Counted from the first letter of the stretch, positions 1-12,482 are shown. The stretch: 64,000 nt of DNA from Muricea muricata (GCA_963855995.1 OY979717.1:39206380-39270379); one strand, 5' to 3'. The notes: generated by a model from the letters alone, not told the origin. Numbers and translations are program-made.

Positions 1-650
1 ATTTTTTAAAAATTTCATATGTTATATAATTTTGTATTTCCTTTCTAACGATACCAGTTTCGTAGGTGGCACAAGCCTATAAAGAAGCAAAATTCTACGT
101 CAAACTGGACGTGTCCGCTCAGGAATTTTAGTTATAGAACTTACAACTTAAACACGCTGTCAAATCTTCTTCAATAAACTACAATTTTCTCGTCCTCAAT
201 CGTATAGGGTTTTTTAAAAATTTCATATGTTATATAATGTTGTATTTCCTTTCTAACGATACTAGTTTTGTAGGTAGCACAAGCCTATAAATTGGCGAAA
301 TTCTATATCAAACAAGCCCGGTATCTTGCGCAGATTTTGAATTAACCAAATCACGCAAACACGCTGTCAAGTCATCTTCAATAAACTGCAATTTTCTCGT
401 CCGCAATCGTATAGGATTTTTTGAAAATTTCATATGTTATATAATTTTGTATTTCCATTCTAACGATACACATTTCGTAGGTGGTGCTAGCCTATACACG
501 CTGTCAAGTCAACTTCAATAAAATGCAATTTTCTCAGCCGCAATTGTATAGGATTTTTTAAAAATTTCATGTGTTACACAATTTTGTATTTCATTTTTTA
601 TAGTGTCACTTTTGTAGGCGGAGCAGGCCTATAAATAAGCGAAATTCTGA
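1..650 (+). repeat. Left arm, four tandem units
   Basis: The unit anchor TTTTTTAAAAATTTCATATG starts at 2, 210, 417 (one mismatch) and 554 (diverged), giving spacings of about 208, 207 and 137 bp; the last interval is internally shortened. Each unit also carries a conserved GTAGGTGGCACAAGCCTAT block and a GAAAATTGTAGTTTATTGAAG block (seen as its complement). Confidence 0.85.
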
Positions 651-2212
651 GTGAAACTTCATATATCCTATACACTGGATTTTAAGCAATAATGGATTCA
701 ATCGGAATGCGTATACCGTTTAGCTATAGAATATTTTTTATTTAATGCATATTTTTCATTTTACATTAAAAGTGATAGCTTTCTGCACTAATCCTGTCAA
801 TGTCAGTTGAGGTTGTGAGAAAGCAATATCAATTATAGTTTGATATAGTATAGACCTGGGAAAGCTACTTATTATGCGTTGATCATATCTAAATTTTAGT
901 TAATCATAGATAAGGAATCCTAGGGCTAGGGAAAATACATGATACTCTTTGCTGTGAGGCTTAGACTTGGATCAAGTTAGTCTATCGATAAGTGGAAAGA
1001 GGCGGAAAGAGTTTTCAGGTTTTAGGTGTTTTAATAAGGAAATTAAATTGCAGGAACAAACATGAATAATTAATTGTAATTAATATTAATTAATTCATTT
1101 CAGTTATGTCTAGTGACGTCTTGCCGACAGAAAAACATATCTGTGATTTTGGCGCTAAGTGTAGCTGTACCATGGTTTTTTCTCAGACTGTAACCCTATA
1201 GAGAGACGCACTTGATCCAAGTGTGTTTGTATTACAGGATCTGTTGGTATTTTAAACAGTTTCAAATACGCGAAGTTGTTAACTGCAATCGCCTTTTTGC
1301 CTCCCCCCACGCCTTATTATAATGAAGAGATACGTGAATTCACGTACTTTGCGAATGATCCCTAATAGTATCGTAACAAAGCGGATATAGGTAGATAAAT
1401 TATTATGTAGTATTTTTTAAAATTACATATTGTTGTATTATATTATATGCTAAAAATTATTTTTATCGTCCTTTTCATGGATGTTGAACAAGATAATCAG
1501 GGTCGATTGACTTGTGATGAGGTAATTCAGCAGTTAATGGTATATCTGCGATAAAAATCAAAACATTGTTGAAAATTTCATAACGATTTTAAACCTTGGA
1601 AGTGCATTGGACTTTGAATTTCAATTGGTATAAATTAATTCCATACCCTTGTAGTTTCGTTGTCATGGACCATTTCCTAGTTCTTCAATTAGATGTCTTT
1701 TGTCACCTATTTAGGTAAACATAAAGTATATCAAGATTACTCAACTAGAATGATCTCATACACATTTGCATATGTACAAAATGTGAATATACATTTAACA
1801 AGTCTGAATTAGAATAGAAGAGAAGATTCTAATAGTGATTAGTGTTCGCACGGTAGTTATAGTAAGTAATAAAAGACTAAATGATTGTGAGCATTCCACA
1901 GTCTGAGGTGCACAAAACAGATTGTCAGGGGAAACACATTTTATTACCACACAACGAATTAAAGCTCCATACCACAATGGACATGTGCGCATAGCTCAGC
2001 TATAACAATTTAAAAACATAAACCAGTTCGCATCATAAAACGTGCATTCTAGAAAAGATAGTTAGAGTAATTTAAAAAATTTAAAAACAATGATAATAAT
2101 GATAAGTATTAACAAAATATGCAATCTAATAGTAGCCACAAGTATTACCTATCCTTATTTAAGCGTTTAAAACAACACCTAAAATGATAAGAAAATGAAT
2201 TGATGAGATCAA
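651..2212. other. Non-coding core between the foldback arms
   Basis: AT-rich sequence with stops in all frames; the longest open stretch, at 1795-1992 on the - strand, resembles nothing I know. A short palindrome TACGTGAATTCACGTA lies near 1331. Otherwise I see nothing here. Confidence 0.6.
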
Positions 2213-3010
2213 TTTATAGGCTTGTGCCACCTACGAAACTGGTATCGTTAGAAAGGACATATGAAATTTTTAAAAAATCCTATACGATTGCGGACGAGAA
2301 AATTGTAGTTTATTGAAGATGACTTGACAGCGTGTTTGAGTTATTAGTTCTATAATTAAAGTTCTAGAGCGGACACGTCCAGTTTGACATAGAATTTCGC
2401 CTCTTATAGGCTTGTGCCACCTACAAAATTATATAACATATGAAATTTTTAAAAAATCCTACACGATTGCAGACGAGAAAATTGTAGTTTATTGAAGATG
2501 ACTTGACAGCGCGTTTGAGTTATAAGTTCTATAATTAAAATTCCTGAGCGGACACGTCCAGTTTGACATAGAATTTTGCCTCTTTATAGGCTTGTGCCAC
2601 CTACAAAACTGGTATCGTTAGAAAGGAAATACAAAATTATATAACATATGAAATTTTTAAAAAATCCTACACGATTGCGGACGAGAAAATTGTAGTTTAT
2701 TGAAGATGACTTGACAGTGTGTTTGCGTGATTTATTTAATTAAAAATATTCGCAAGATATAGCGCGTTTGACTTAGAATTTCGGGTTTTTATGTGGTTGC
2801 ACCACCTACAGAACTTGTACCAGTACAAAGTAAATATGAAATTCTGTAAGATATTAAAATTTTAAGAAATCTTATAGAATGCGGCGGAGAAAATTGCAGT
2901 TTACTCGAGAAGACTTGAAATCTCTTTGTCTAATCAATCGTAGCATTGTACTGTATGTTATGGGCATGAGATGGACCGCTTTGACTAAAAATTTCGGCTA
3001 TTTTATGTAT
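2213..3010 (-). repeat. Right arm, inverted tandem units
   Basis: The anchor TAGGCTTGTGCCACCTAC begins near 2217, 2407 and 2587, with a diverged fourth unit near 2790. Spacing is about 180-205 bp. It is the reverse complement of the unit at 1-650. The outer unit is the most diverged, as in the left arm's inner unit. Confidence 0.85.
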
Positions 3011-3448
3011 TAGATATAGTTATTGTTGTTAACTGGTAAGCAGTGAGTGTTGTAGTTCTTTTCTAGTTGAATTAGTTAGTTAAATAATGACTATATCTGT
3101 TGGCATACTTTTGAACGATTGAAATGAGCGCGTACGGTTTTTGAATGTTGTGTTGAATCTCGTGTCAAATGTCGTGTCCAATGTCATGCGTATTTCACAT
3201 TAGTATATATTTTTACAGGTGCAATTGGTAAACAAGGAGCAACTAAACTTGTAATCAAACAATCTTCTTTGTTTCCTCATGTGTCTGAAGGCACACAGAT
3301 TTTCCTTTGCGCAAAGTTATTTTTAAATTTCCTTACTATATTATATTTACCCGCACAACTGGTAAATTTAGCAATGTAAGGATCTGGTCTGAGTGGCTGA
3401 TGTTGTGTCTATATGAGCAAAGATTTTCCATTGCATAGAGTAAATTAA
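3011..3448. other. Intergenic sequence, nothing recognised
   Basis: AT-rich with no supported open frame. It separates the foldback element from the TTAA-flanked MITE. Confidence 0.5.
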
Positions 3449-3874
3449 AGGAGCAGTGTCACATTTCACGCAAATTTTATTTCTTTATTTTCTTGCTATT
3501 TTACGAATTTCTTGTAGATTCAGCTTGAATAAAGCACATAAATTGCATTATTTTTACCTTCTTCTGTATGCAAGAGCAACAGATGTGCGATGACATCGCT
3601 GCAAGTCCAACGGTTACATCCCGCCTCGATTTTTGAATTTTCCATGCTTTAAATACATTGCACACCGAATAAATTCTTTAGCGTTGATTTTCGTATAATT
3701 TCCTTCGAAGTTTGTCATTCTGTTGCTTTTTAATCATCTGGAAATATCGAATTTCAGACCATGCTCGCCCTCCATTGACGACGCCATCTTGGATTCCGAA
3801 CTTGAAAACGTTGGCCCAACGCTTTCAAGTTTATTATGCGCAGAAGCATATGCGTAAAATATGACACTGCTCCT
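3449..3874. mobile_element. MITE with TTAA target duplication
   Basis: Terminal inverted repeats begin AGGAGCAGTGTCA and match at about 24 of the first 27 positions on both ends. The element is flanked on both sides by TTAA (3445-3448 and 3875-3878). At 426 bp and without a coding frame it is a non-autonomous element. TTAA duplications are typical of piggyBac and Kolobok elements; the AGG start favours Kolobok, but that choice is inference. Confidence 0.85.
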
Positions 3875-3989
3875 TTAAGTTTCGTCAGTTAGTCTAGGTC
3901 CTTTATAGGGTTTTGTATGCGTTTCATTTACCATAGGTAATGTAATATGTCAATGTCTGTTCATATAGGCAGGATGTGCAGTAAAGCCT

Positions 3990-4535
3990 TTGGAGGACTA
4001 TAAAATACGGCAAATTAGGAAATTTCTATCTGTGGATATAACGAAAACTTTAATACATACCTTTGTGACAATGCATGTAGACTATTGTAATGCTCTATTG
4101 GCTGGCATACCTCAATACCAAGCTCAACGAATTCAGAGAATCCTCAATGCTGCCGCCAGATTAATCTATCATTGCCCAAGAATTTCACACATTACTCCAA
4201 TATTGATTGCACTTCACTGGCTACCAATAAAATGTCGGGTCGAATTTAAAATTGCGTTATTGGTTTACAAGGCTCTTAACAGTATGGTTCCAATTCATGT
4301 TTCTGAATTACTGATGCCAAAACCAACATGCAATTGTTGGAGATTAAGATCTGATGATCAAGGACTGCTACGCATTTCAAAAACTAACTGTAAGACTTTA
4401 AGTGATCGGTCATTTGCACATGCGGCTCCACAACTATGGAATTCCCTGCCTCTGAATGTGAGGAACTGTGATAGCATCTCAGTCTTCAAAAAACATTTGA
4501 AAACGTTCCTTTTTAGAAAGGCTTTTAACCTTTAA
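3990..4535 (+). pseudogene. LINE reverse transcriptase, C-terminal end
   Basis: About 180 residues matching the tail of ORF2 in CR1/L2/jockey-type non-LTR retrotransposons. Visible marks are HVDYCNALL, the stretch with IQRILNAAARLI, LHWLPI, the block RSFAHAAPQLWNSLP and the terminal FKKHLKTFLF. These lie downstream of the catalytic palm domain, which is absent. There is no true ATG (the open frame begins at a TTG) and an upstream stop closes the frame, so this is a 5'-truncated copy, the usual product of incomplete target-primed reverse transcription. The 3' end is marked by the ATT microsatellite that follows. It is probably not expressed. Confidence 0.88.
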
Positions 4536-4712
4536 TAGACAGTTTAAGAACATTTGGTATTTTACTATTCTTATCGTAGATATATTCATTAGTGTATATT
4601 TTAATGTTACCTCATAATACTATGTCATAATACTACTTACCATTTAGTATAGGTTTTTACATGTACAGCGCTGTGAGTATTTAACATAAACTATATGCGC
4701 TCTATTTAAATG

Positions 4713-4739
4713 AATAAATTATTATTATTATTATTATTA
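4713..4739 (+). repeat. ATT microsatellite ending the LINE
   Basis: About seven ATT repeats follow AAATGAATAA. CR1/L2 elements often end in short tandem repeats instead of poly-A, so this probably marks the 3' end of the insertion. Confidence 0.75.
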
Positions 4740-5678
4740 GATTGAAAGTGGGTTATCATATAACAACACATGTAATATAATAAAACAAATAATTAATGAA
4801 CACCTGGAATGAAAATTTTATTAGTAATATGTCCACGTGAAAAAGCGTGAGGACATATAATAGTAACACTCTAGAGAAGTGTTAGGTTTGTGCAATTTTT
4901 AAAGAATGGCAATGTATATTACTACATCATCGCATGGCTTTTACCCTGTTAGACGTTATCAGCCTGCACTATAGACTTATATACATGGGTAGACACTCTT
5001 GTTATGTATAGTTTAATACATGAGAAGGAGCGTTTTATCATATTCGTGTATAAAACAGTTCATAACGAATATGATTTTTAGAAGGTCGAATCCAGCAAGC
5101 AGCAGCAAAAATAACATTGTAAAACTCGGCGTAATAAAACACAAAATTACATGTCCGAAAGCAGTAGGAAAAAATTATGTTGTAAAAGTATTCGCATTGA
5201 AAATGCTTTATACAATTCCTCTACAGGTTGCAAATTTTTGCCGCTAACATACTGTAACAACATTTATTTCGTTCTTACCTTACGTGTTTACTTTCCACTT
5301 GCCTCAATTCTCACACAATGTACTATAATCTCTTTCGCTGTTGCCACAACCAATTGTGTTTAGGTTTTATTTGTCTCCAAAATATTTCTAACAGAGCACT
5401 CTCACCAAGTGATGTTGCAAAAAAAAATTGATCCTGCTGCTGGAACGAACGCTTGTTCACTTTGGACCTCGTACTCTTCTACGTGCCGTATCGTTATCAC
5501 AACCGATTTTCTTCCATTCTCGCTTTGCCCAAAACTGTTTGGAATGAAGTTGGCTCCACGTGTTTGGCATTTGTAAGAAATAGCATTATTTTTTTCTCAC
5601 ATATTTCAAATTACTGTATTGATTGACCTAAAAGTAAGCACATCAACCATGTTTATATAACATTAAGCTCTTTACAAG
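4740..5678. other. Non-coding with a small hairpin and a shared fragment
   Basis: A hairpin pairs ATATGTCC at 4828-4835 with GGACATAT at 4851-4858. The segment at about 5434-5478 is nearly the same as 19196-19243, where it is part of an acidic protein-coding remnant. Nothing else is recognised. Confidence 0.5.
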
Positions 5679-5926
5679 ATGGCGGAAGGTCATAATATAT
5701 CGAGTACCAGTCTAAATGAAAACTTGCAAGATTCTGCCAGCTCTATAAACGAATCTGTACGGATACGAGTACAATTAAATGACACTAAATATTGTAATAT
5801 GACTGATAAACTGAAGCTGCCGTGGACAGGAGATCTCAAATCATTGAGGTGTTTTATTTTGAAGGATATTAAATTTGACGGCACTTGGAAATCCCCTGGT
5901 GGTGAACGTAAATCATGCACTGATGG
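5679..5926 (+). CDS. Possible first exon of the hAT-like transposon gene
   Basis: Open from an ATG in good context (AAGATGGCGG) for about 83 codons, ending at GATG|GTAAGA, a fitting splice donor. The residues WKSPGGERKSCTDG resemble a short N-terminal segment seen in several transposon-derived proteins of cnidarians. The frame runs on past the donor to 5987, but that part is compositionally odd. Its place as exon 1 of the zinc-finger/transposase pseudogene that starts near 6952 is inference from orientation and spacing. No function is known. Confidence 0.45.
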
Positions 5927-6012
5927 TAAGATAAGGGGTGGAAAAAGTATCGGACCACAGGACCATTTGGTCCCAGAAAATTTTTAGTTTCCCAGAAAAT
6001 TTTTGTGATAAG

Positions 6013-6130
6013 GTGAACACACACACAGACAGACAGGCAGAAAGAAAGAAAAGAAAACACAAAGACAGACCGAAACAAAGAGAAAAATGAATAGACAGAG
6101 AGACAAACAGGCTGACCGACAGACAGAAAG
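6013..6130 (+). repeat. Purine-rich low-complexity tract
   Basis: Irregular (GACA)n, (GAAA)n and (CA)n simple sequence. Open frames on the opposite strand here reflect composition only. Confidence 0.8.
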
Positions 6131-6149
6131 CTATGGAGTATGGGCTTCA

Positions 6150-6951
6150 ACTTTCATTACAGTCATATGACTTGATCTCATAGGGTGATAATTAGTACCA
6201 TAAAAATCTTAGTCTACCTCAATAATGTCAATCCTCATTCAAAGATTATTGTATAATACTATTAATAAACCATCTCTTACAGTTTTATGATATCTTGTCT
6301 TATCATATTCAAAATTTCAAAAATGCATATTTCAAGGCATGAAAATTTAAGCTTGTAGTTGTAAACTTGTAGTGTCATCCACAAATCTACTGTTGTCCCA
6401 CAATATGAATATATGTCGGAACAGCATTAATACCAAAGAATATCTCTGAAAAAAGCCAGCAAAATTCAATAAAATACTCCTGTGCTACTTTACTATAATA
6501 AATAAATTCTGTTGGTTGGGTTGAAAGATGTATAATCATATCTTTAAAAATAAAGCACCAACTAAAAAAAATAAACAGTGTTGGAAATTTGGCATAAAAT
6601 AAACAAGAAAAAAGAACATCAAAAACATTAAGCGATTGTCCAGTATAAAGCACTAAAGCATAAATGTCCTTTTACCTTTAATTGTTCACAATGATAGAAA
6701 AGCCCAATTAAAATGTATTGCCCAAGTTTCATCCTTTGGCAAATACTTTCGTTAAGCAACTGCAAGTATGATTAAAGAATGGCTTGAAGCACTGGTTTAT
6801 TTCCTTTGTTCCTTGATGAATCATGAATGTGAATCATGAATGTTCGAATTATAAAATTGTTTACAAATTTAAAATATATGCAAACATTACACCAGAAGCT
6901 ATCATTCACATGTGACAACAGGAAGCAAATATTTACACGTGATTATTAACT
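6150..6951. other. Probable intron or spacer
   Basis: AT-rich, without supported coding potential. If 5679-5926 is an upstream exon, this and the purine tract would form the intron. Confidence 0.4.
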
Positions 6952-8808
6952 GTGGTAACCATGTTGGAAAAAAGGATGACACATTGTCATAGAAGCGAAA
7001 CACGCAAAATTAAGTGTAGAGTCAGTGGTTGTGGGATTGATGTTTTGGAAAAAAATTATCGACAACATCTGATTGATAAACATCCTCACGAGAATTCTTG
7101 TGATCTCTCTGGTCATGGGGAAAAAAAGCTTAGTACCTTTTTTAACATACGGTACCAAAATAACCAAGTCAACGACCAAGTCATTCTTTAAAAAGACCAG
7201 CAAATGAAAAACCTTGTGATAGCCCGAGCAATAAGGCTAATAAGCAGTCACAAGAAACTACTGAGACCTGTATCATTGATATTGATTTGTGCAAATGATG
7301 ACGACACTGATCAGCAAACTCAGAGACAGAGTAGTGCCGAGAAAAATAACAACACCAATGCCACAGTTTGTTTAGCGAGGTCTTTGAAAGACATTGAATC
7401 TGTCGGGTTTACATATAATGAGGAAAAAGAAGAATTACCTTGTTCCGTTTGTACTACTACTGAAGGCAGCCATATGAATCATGCCAACAACACTAACAAA
7501 TTCTCTGCAAACGGGATTTTTAAATACGAAAGTCAAGTAACTGGAGTATCATTTTCACCTGATCAATGTCTACCTGAAAAGTTTCGAAACCTTAAGAAAC
7601 ATGTTAGGCGACACATTAAACTGTCATCTTCTCATGTGCAAAATCTTAGGTCTCAAATGTAAAAACAAAAAGAAATGGAGAAAGTAAAAACCAAAAATTA
7701 TGAAGCTGGGATGAACATTGGACGAACATGTTATAAGCTTTTTTTAAAAGGCCGTCCTTTCAGTGACTACGAAGAAGATATTCTAGTACTCAAGCAAGCT
7801 TAGGCCAATGTTGGTCAGCTTAATCACTCCAGGAAATTTTCATTGGCTTTCCTACCTCATGTTGCTAAAGAAGTAAAAAGTAGAATTAAGAAATTCCCTA
7901 CTAGCAAACTGCAGCAAACTGGTCACAGGCTGCCACTGGCACTCTCTGCTGACAAGGCTACTTATAAGCACAGGTCAAGACAGTTCCTCGCAGGTGTGAC
8001 AATATCTCCAGGAGGTGAAATTTTTTTGGAAACACTTAGTTTTGGCCAGTCGATTGTAAAAGAAGGAAGTACGGCCACGGCATTAGTAACGAACACGAAA
8101 CAGAGTTTTGACTTGCTCGGGGTCAATGGTTCTCAAATTGAGAGCAAGTGTATTTGATGGTGTTTATTTTCATATCGGAGTTCAAGAGCATTTTGATGCA
8201 GCATTTGGTTTAAAACAATGGAATATACTGTACAGTTATGACACACTCCACAAAAGTGGCCTTGTGGACACTCTCCTCTGCAAGAAAGACGAATTTGCAT
8301 GGAAGGTCCCTCTCACAGACTTTTGTCAGCAATTATTCAAATTGTTTAATTAGGGTGCAAACTATGAGAAGCTTGTTGCAGCAACAACATTATGGAAACT
8401 GCATGTAGTTGGCCTTGTTGGTTTCTCAGAGACCAGATTTGCCAACAGTAGAAGAAAAGTGTACACCAACATACACCATTAATTTCTTGCCATAATGACC
8501 TGCTTTGAAACTGATATCATCAATGCAATTGCAAATCCACGGAAAAGGGTGATAAAGCAAAGGAACTTAAGGGAAAGATCCTAAACGTCCATTTCCTTTT
8601 GAACCTGTCTGGGTTGGCGGATGTTTATCAACAATTTGGATGCTGTGGATATGCTTGGCAATATGGCAGAATGCTTGTCTGACCATAGCAAATGTAGTTG
8701 CATTATTGGCCCCGCAAAAAAGGTGGGGTGCCTTTGGCCATTAAATCACACAGACAAGAAGACACTCATTGATAAAAGTGAAATATGGGACATACCTGTC
8801 GTGTCACA
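6952..8808 (+). pseudogene. hAT-like transposase gene, 5' half (broken)
   Basis: Four open pieces in the same direction form one decayed protein. The first (6952-7191) has a Cys/His cluster KCRVSGCGIDVLEKNYRQHL with a later HP, a probable zinc-binding DNA-recognition region, followed by KKLSTFF. The next (7204-7662) is hydrophilic with a CSVC pair. The third (7843-8157) carries SADKATYKHRSRQFLAGV, which fits a first catalytic Asp of an RNase H-like fold. The fourth (8108-8353) continues with DGVYFHIGVQEHFDAAFG and LHKSGLVD; SETRFANSRRKVY follows after a stop, about 8430. Several stops and frameshifts separate the pieces. I recognise the family from cnidarian genomes as transposon-derived and closest to hAT; the exact superfamily is uncertain. 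The gene is cut at 8812 by a Gypsy element and resumes at 14285. Confidence 0.65.
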
Positions 8809-8812
8809 ATAT

Positions 8813-8957
8813 TGTTACATGTCAACTCTCAGTTACACTCAACAGAAAAAATCTTTTTATTATTTACACCAGGCCTATTTATACAAAATTCACACACTAA
8901 TTTACACAATTATTTGCACAAAGCTTCAGATCACAATGTAATTGAAATTACACCACA
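8813..8957 (-). repeat. Gypsy-1 LTR (3' LTR in element sense)
   Basis: 145 bp, starts TGTTACATG and ends CACCACA on the + strand. Pairs with 14135-14280. A purine-rich stretch, GAGAAGGGGGCAA in element sense, abuts its inner edge (about 8958-8970) and is the likely polypurine tract. Confidence 0.93.
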
Positions 8958-8992
8958 TTGCCCCCTTCTCAGTTTATTCGTCCCCAATAAAG

Positions 8993-9970
8993 TTAGTTGG
9001 CTATAGTGTCCCCAAGATAGTGCCATAATCTGTTTCGATGCACTACCCGCGGTTTAGCGTTCGCAGATTTTCTCACTCGGTATAACAGTTTATTAATTCT
9101 CTTAAGGACCAAATACGGTCCTTCCCGTCGCAAGAAAGTTTTGGCGACACACCTTTTCTTCTTTTTGTGTTGTATAACCATACTGCATCCCCTACATCAA
9201 AGATGGCTCTTGACGTACCAATGTCATAGCGTCGTTTCATGCGATCGCGGGCAACACGCATCCGAATGCGTGCGAATTGATGGATTTCCTCTAATTTTTC
9301 CTGAAGTTCACCTACATAATCTTCTATTACACTTTGCAGTTCTGGTACAGGGGGCGACCGTACAGCAGATCTATCGGTAAGTTTAATTCTCTTCCAAACA
9401 TTAAACAAGCTGGTGTTTGCTTCGTAGTTTTGTGGACTGATGAACGATACGCCATTTGTAAAAATGTTATCCATCTATCCCAATCCTTTTGATTTTGTTC
9501 CACAAATATTGCCAAATGGTTTTCCAAGGTGCGGTTGAATCTCTCTACCATCCCATCAGATTGTGGATGCAATGCAGTGGTCCGAGGTTTTTCGATTCCT
9601 AACAGCTCACACATCTTCTTGAAAAGCTCTGCCTCAAAGTTGCATCCTTGATCCGAGTGCAGCTGGAAGGGGACTCCAAAACGAGAGACAAACTCTTTGA
9701 CAATCACTTCAGCCACGGTTTCAGCCTGTTGATTTTCTAGCGGATACGCCTCTACCCATTTCGTAAAGTAATCCCCAAGAATTAGAATATACTTGTTTCC
9801 ACTAGTAGACGTTGGTAAAGGGCCCATTACATCCACTGCAACCCTTAGCTAGAGTTTTCACGACCCCAAAATGACCACCAACAGGACTATCGTGAAGTTG
9901 TTCTAAAACTGTCTTTCGCAATGCTTTGGGAACCACTAGCTGCCAAAGTTACTGAGCTGGGTCGTTATCC
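8993..9970 (-). pseudogene. Gypsy-1 integrase
   Basis: Inserts the cDNA copy into the genome. From upstream to downstream: an HHCC-type region with LHDSPVGGHFG (about 9880-9910), the catalytic core (9327-9836) with Asp in MDVMGPLP, Asp in LHSDQG and Glu in GMVERFNRTLE, and a C-terminal GPY/F module with GPYLVLKRINKLLYRV (8993-9181). Frameshifts separate the core, the linker (9073-9474) and the GPY/F module, so no intact protein can be made. Confidence 0.9.
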
Positions 9971-10313
9971 ACGATCCTACACAGTCTTCCTTCGTGAAGC
10001 TTTAACGATTCCCATTGACCCCACAACGACTTGATCGCAGTACTATATGACGACACTTCTCCCACTTCGGTTTTGTTGATTCTTCCATCCACATTATAAC
10101 ACAACGGACATCTGGGTTGGAACGCTGTGCTTTTCCAATACGTTGTAGGCTCAATTGTGCACTGTCTTGCAATTCACGATCCTCGGCTATGTCTGACACA
10201 GTATGCTGAGGCTCTTCATCCTGTAGTTTCCATTCTCTTACCTCCCTCTTTTTGCAATAGCAACAGTGACTTTGCTCACAGGGCCTTCTTGATAAGGCAT
10301 CGGCGTTACCATG

Positions 10314-11510
10314 TTATTTCCCGGGCCGGTGTTCGATATTAAAGTCATACTGTTGGAGCTTTTTTAACCACCTAGCCATCTGCCCTTCTGGATTCTTAAA
10401 CGAGAGAAGCCACCGTAGCGAAGCGTGATCAGTTCTTATCAGAAATTGATTTCCATACAGGTAGGGATGAAAATGTTCCATAGCATTTAGCACTGCTAAT
10501 AGTTCTTTCCAAGTTACACAATAACAAGTTTCAGGTTTACTCAGCGTTTTACTGAAGTAGGCAATAGGACGCTCTACCCCATCATCGACTTGTGAAAGAG
10601 CAGCTCCAATAGCTACATTGCTGGCATCTGTATCAAGAATGAACGGTTTTTCGAAATTGGGATAACCAAGCGTGGGGGTCTTGGTCACGTGTTGTTTTAG
10701 GGACCTGAATGCTGTGTTACACTACTCAGTCCATAGAAATTTTGCATTTTTCTCGGACAACTGATGTAGGAGTTTAGCAATGTTTGCAAAACCTGGTACG
10801 AATCGTCGATAATAGGTGCACAACCCTAGACAGCTTTTAACTTCATCAACACTCCTCGGCTGTGGCCAACTCTGGACCGCCTTCACCTTTGCTGGTCTGC
10901 AGAGATTCCATGCTTCGACACCGTATATCCCAAAAACTGTACTTGTTGCCGGAAGAGTCTGCACTTCTTTGGATTAAGCTTCAAATTCGTCTGTCTCGGC
11001 CTTTCTAACACTCGACACAAGTTCTCTATGTGATCATTAAAACTTGCAGCATGAACAATGATGTCGTCTAGGTAAACCAAGCACGTTTTCCATGGAAGTC
11101 CGAACAATACTGCTTCCATGAGTCTTTCGAAGGTCGCCAGAGCATTGCATAACCCGAAAGGCATCACCTTGAATTGCCACAAGCCTTCACCTGCTGAAAA
11201 TGCTGTCTTCTCTTTTGCACTGGGTTCAAGTTCCACTTGCCAATACCCACTTTTCAAATCTAGCGTGGAAAACCAAGTAGCTCCGTTAAGAGCATCAAGG
11301 GTCACATCAATTCACGGCAATGGGAATGAGTCCTTCCATGTGACATCATTCAACCGACGATAGTCCACACAAAACCTCGTAGACCCATCCTTCTTCCTCA
11401 CAAGAACTACGGGAGAGCTCCATGGACTAGTTGAGGGCTCAACAATACCCTGCTTTTCCATATCTTCAATAGCTTTAGATGCTTCTTCTCACCTTGAGAC
11501 CGGGATTCTT
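10314..11510 (-). pseudogene. Gypsy-1 reverse transcriptase and RNase H
   Basis: The polymerase palm is at 10883-11305, with FSTLDLKSGYWQVEL (catalytic Asp) and YLDDIIVH (catalytic Asp pair). It continues as the thumb in another frame (10722-10964; GLCTYYRRFVPGF). RNase H follows (10314-10688), with ILDTDASNVAIGAALSQ and IRTDHASLRWLLS. At least two frameshifts separate the pieces, and the upstream part (11306-11510) is also interrupted. Further down towards the integrase, 10002-10199 holds linker sequence. Confidence 0.92.
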
Positions 11511-12218
11511 CTCGGTGGTTGTTTCACGGGCGTCGCATCACCGGTAACAATTTCATGTTTCATGCTTGTAGCACGTCCAAGATTGTGAGATCCTTTTCAA
11601 AACATGTCTTGAAAACATTTTAATACTTCTGCAACTTTCTCCTTGTCACAAAGATTCTCCGTACTACATTCGAACAATAGTCGCAGATGCTCTGGAACAG
11701 GTTACTTTTTTTCTCAAGGGGAAACTTCTACTTGCACTTCATCAGCCATGTTGGTGGGCGTGATACTTGCAGCAGGTTCACAGACTGCAATTTCAGTCCC
11801 TTTCCTCAGCTTTTTCCGTCCGAATGACAAATTACCAATTCTTACGGGAATATAATCTTTCTCAAGGTCAACAACAGTTCGCCAACAATGATGTCACCAC
11901 TTCTTCGCACCAAACTTGGTGGTCTAGTTGTACCCCAACGAAAATTCACTCAGTCACCTTCAACTTTAGCTGGTATTACCATTTCTGTAAATGGTGGCAC
12001 CCTCACAGCTTAATCCAAAATTACCCTAAGACACTTCAAGTCTTCTCCACCCATCAACAGTGGAATTTCTGCATCGCCTATTCGGAGTGTCTGTCTGGGA
12101 TAATCAATGACGCAACCTCTCTTCAAAAAGTCTCCGCCAAGAATACACTCCTCTTAATGGAAGCAACCCACACTTCCAATTTAGAACTCGTCTCACCTAT
12201 TGTGATCTCCAATGTAAC

Positions 12219-12482
12219 TCATCCAATAACAGGGATTACTTGTCCGTCCAAGTCCCTTACTACCCCTTCATTAGACACATTTTCCATACTCTCAGCAGAA
12301 TCTAGTTTATGAAACACCCGGGAACTCAATATGGTTACATCAGCGCCAGTGTCCACTACTAACTGACAAGGCACATTTTCAGTAAATCCAGATACTTTCA
12401 GAGTTCCACCACAAACTTTTATTTCTGAAGGGGCCTTTTCGCTTTCTTGACTGGTCGAACCTCGACCCTTTAGCCCGACCAC
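12219..12482 (-). pseudogene. Gypsy-1 aspartic protease
   Basis: About 87 residues with VDTGADVTILSSRVF, the DTGA active-site motif of retroviral-type proteases, which work as dimers to cut Gag-Pol. It is preceded by the Gag region and followed by 11510-12218, a poorly preserved link to the reverse transcriptase in which no long frame remains. Confidence 0.85.

Larger units (their letters stand above)
1..3010. mobile_element. Foldback-like element with tandem-repeat arms
   Basis: The left arm (from the window edge to about 650) and the right arm (about 2213-3010) are reverse complements of each other, and each arm is itself a tandem array of one unit. The centre (651-2212) has no convincing coding region. 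Long inverted arms made of internal tandem repeats around a non-coding core are the hallmark of foldback (FB/Galileo-type) elements. That class name is inference, because no transposase or target duplication is visible and the left end is cut off by the window. Confidence 0.6.

Noticed and set aside
5869-6150. 93-codon - strand frame rich in Ser, Phe and Val
   Set aside because: It is the complement of a purine-rich simple sequence and has no domain.
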